NCBI GenBank assembly: GCA_945871545.1
Contig: CAMBWJ010000013.1
Location: 1-15,102, forward strand
Direction of reading: 5' to 3'
Source of the DNA: an uncultured Clostridia bacterium
Lineage (GTDB): Bacteria; Bacillota_A; Clostridia; Christensenellales; Aristaeellaceae
DNA length: 15,102 bases
Each line of letters opens with the position of its first letter. Position 1 is the first letter of the stretch. The notes beneath the pieces were generated by a model. The model saw only the letters and a list, made by a program, of their open reading frames with translations, did not search any database and was not told the DNA's origin. Positions 14,145 through 15,102 of the stretch are shown here, in pieces. The position numbers were made by a program, and so were the translations under genes.

Positions 14145-15102
14145 GCTTCTTCCTCCATAACGTCGTAGTAGAACTGCTCCAGCTCCCCGCGCGTCATCAG
14201 CTTCGGCACGGGATAGAGCGGATTGGCCTCGGCCTCCGCGTGGGCGGCAAGCCCCGGAATGTCCTCCCTGCGGATGCCGGGCAGTGTCTCCGGAATATCC
14301 ATCTCCGCGTTCATGCGCCGGATCATGGCGATCATGCGCTCCGCCCCCTCCTTCGCGGAGACGCTCTCGTCGCAGATCTTCAGCGCGCAGGCCAGCTCCC
14401 AGAGTTTTTTGTGGGCGCTCTCGCCGTAGGCCTCCAGCACATGCGGCAGCAGAACCGCGTTCGCAAGGCCGTGCGGGATGTTGTAGCGCCCGCCCAGCGA
14501 GTGCGCGACGGAGTGGCAATAGCCCACATAGGACTTGGTGAAGGCGCGTCCCGCATAGAAGTATGCGCGCAGCATGCTCCGGCGGGCCTCCATGTCGTTG
14601 CCGTCCCGGTAGGCGCGCAGCAGGTTCCCCTGGATCAACTGCAGCGCATGGATGGCGTCCGCGCGGGTGGAGGCGGTGGTGGATCGGCCGATGTAGGCCT
14701 CCACCGCGTGGGTCAGCGCATCCATGCCGGTGGTCGCAGTGATCCTGGGCGGCAGGCTTCGCGTCACCTCTGCGTCCAGCACCGCCGCGTGTGGAATCAG
14801 CGAAAAATCGTTGATGGTGAACTTGTGGTGGGTCTCGCTGTCGGTGACCAGCGCCGCGAGGGTGGTTTCGCTGCCGGTGCCCGCGGTGGTGGGCACCGCC
14901 ACGGTGAAGGGCAGGCGATGCAGCACCTTCAGCACGCCCTTCATGCGCTTCACCGGCACGTTGGGCCGCACGATGCGCGCGCCCACCACCTTGGCGCAGT
15001 CCATGGCCGAGCCGCCGCCGAAGCCAATGATGCCCTGACAACCCTCCTTGAGGTAGAGGCTACGGGCGTCCTCCACGTTTCGCACCGTGGGGTTGGGCAC
15101 AG
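14141..15102 (-). CDS. Iron-containing alcohol dehydrogenase, C-terminal part (cut by window edge)
   Basis: The visible 319 residues are the larger part of a group III (Fe-ADH) alcohol dehydrogenase; about 65-70 N-terminal residues lie beyond the window. The first visible residues, VPNPTV, are the usual loop inside the NAD domain. Then come GFGGGSAMDCAK (nucleotide binding), VPTTAGTGSE, and the metal ligands Asp and His in GMDALTH, His in SVAHSLGG and His in IPHGLANAVLLPH. All four ligands are present. Such enzymes interconvert alcohols and aldehydes with NAD(P)H in fermentation. It overlaps the aldehyde dehydrogenase gene by four bases and lies upstream of it in the operon. The promoter is outside the window. 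A GTG at 15098-15100 is internal, not a start. Confidence 0.94.
   Translation of the reverse strand, partial: VPNPTVRNVEDARSLYLKEGCQGIIGFGGGSAMDCAKVVGARIVRPNVPVKRMKGVLKVLHRLPFTVAVPTTAGTGSETTLAALVTDSETHHKFTINDFSLIPHAAVLDAEVTRSLPPRITATTGMDALTHAVEAYIGRSTTASTRADAIHALQLIQGNLLRAYRDGNDMEARRSMLRAYFYAGRAFTKSYVGYCHSVAHSLGGRYNIPHGLANAVLLPHVLEAYGESAHKKLWELACALKICDESVSAKEGAERMIAMIRRMNAEMDIPETLPGIRREDIPGLAAHAEAEANPLYPVPKLMTRGELEQFYYDVMEEEA

Noticed and set aside
14145..15041. Extension of the aldehyde dehydrogenase frame into the alcohol dehydrogenase gene
   Set aside because: The extension is out of frame with the clear Fe-ADH and has shadow-like Arg/Gly/Ala composition; the ATG at 14144 has its own ribosome binding site.

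Overview
The window looks like a chromosomal piece of a GC-rich member of the Firmicutes (Clostridia, possibly a gut or rumen lineage of the Christensenellales type). The lineage is inference. It rests on the Firmicutes-type small proteins (DUF1292/YrzB-like and DUF896/YnzC-like), the lon-engB pair, an ECF-type transporter ATPase, an HxlR regulator, strong GGAGG ribosome binding sites and sigma-A-like promoters. No phage, transposon, CRISPR or plasmid gene was seen.

Layout. 1-118 is the 5' end of an ECF transporter ATPase gene on the minus strand. 312-3811 is a plus-strand glycolytic operon: one 647-residue polypeptide joins phosphoglycerate kinase to triosephosphate isomerase, and gpmI follows with a one-base TGATG overlap and a strong terminator. 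3933-4367 is a GNAT acetyltransferase with its own promoter. Convergent to it is a minus-strand operon, lon, engB and a small protein with a Pro/Arg/Gly repeat tail. Its promoter is at 7954-7982 and its terminator at 4406-4439. Next on the minus strand is a separately promoted DUF1292 gene (8191-8511) with a four-cysteine cluster. Upstream of that is an envelope-stress-like operon: ECF sigma factor, zinc-finger anti-sigma factor with one membrane span, exported SIMPL-domain protein and DUF896 protein.

A tRNA-Leu(CAA) gene with promoter and terminator lies on the plus strand at 11006-11088. It is followed by a divergent pair: an HxlR-type repressor (minus) and a radical SAM protein (plus). Their promoters are back to back around nested inverted repeats that look like the operator. 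The radical SAM transcript would begin with two interleaved, mutually exclusive hairpins. The window ends with a minus-strand pair, an iron-containing alcohol dehydrogenase (cut by the window edge) and an ALDH3-like aldehyde dehydrogenase, overlapping by ATGA. A 16-17 bp hairpin separates them from the radical SAM gene.

Most of the window is housekeeping. The parts that stand out are the PGK-TIM fusion, the HxlR/radical SAM control region with its leader, the GPGGR-tailed protein downstream of engB, and the cysteine cluster in the DUF1292 protein. I did not find a clear new defence or mobile system. No stretch over 300 bases lacks a gene; the longest gap, 7924-8190, holds the lon promoter and the terminator of the DUF1292 gene.
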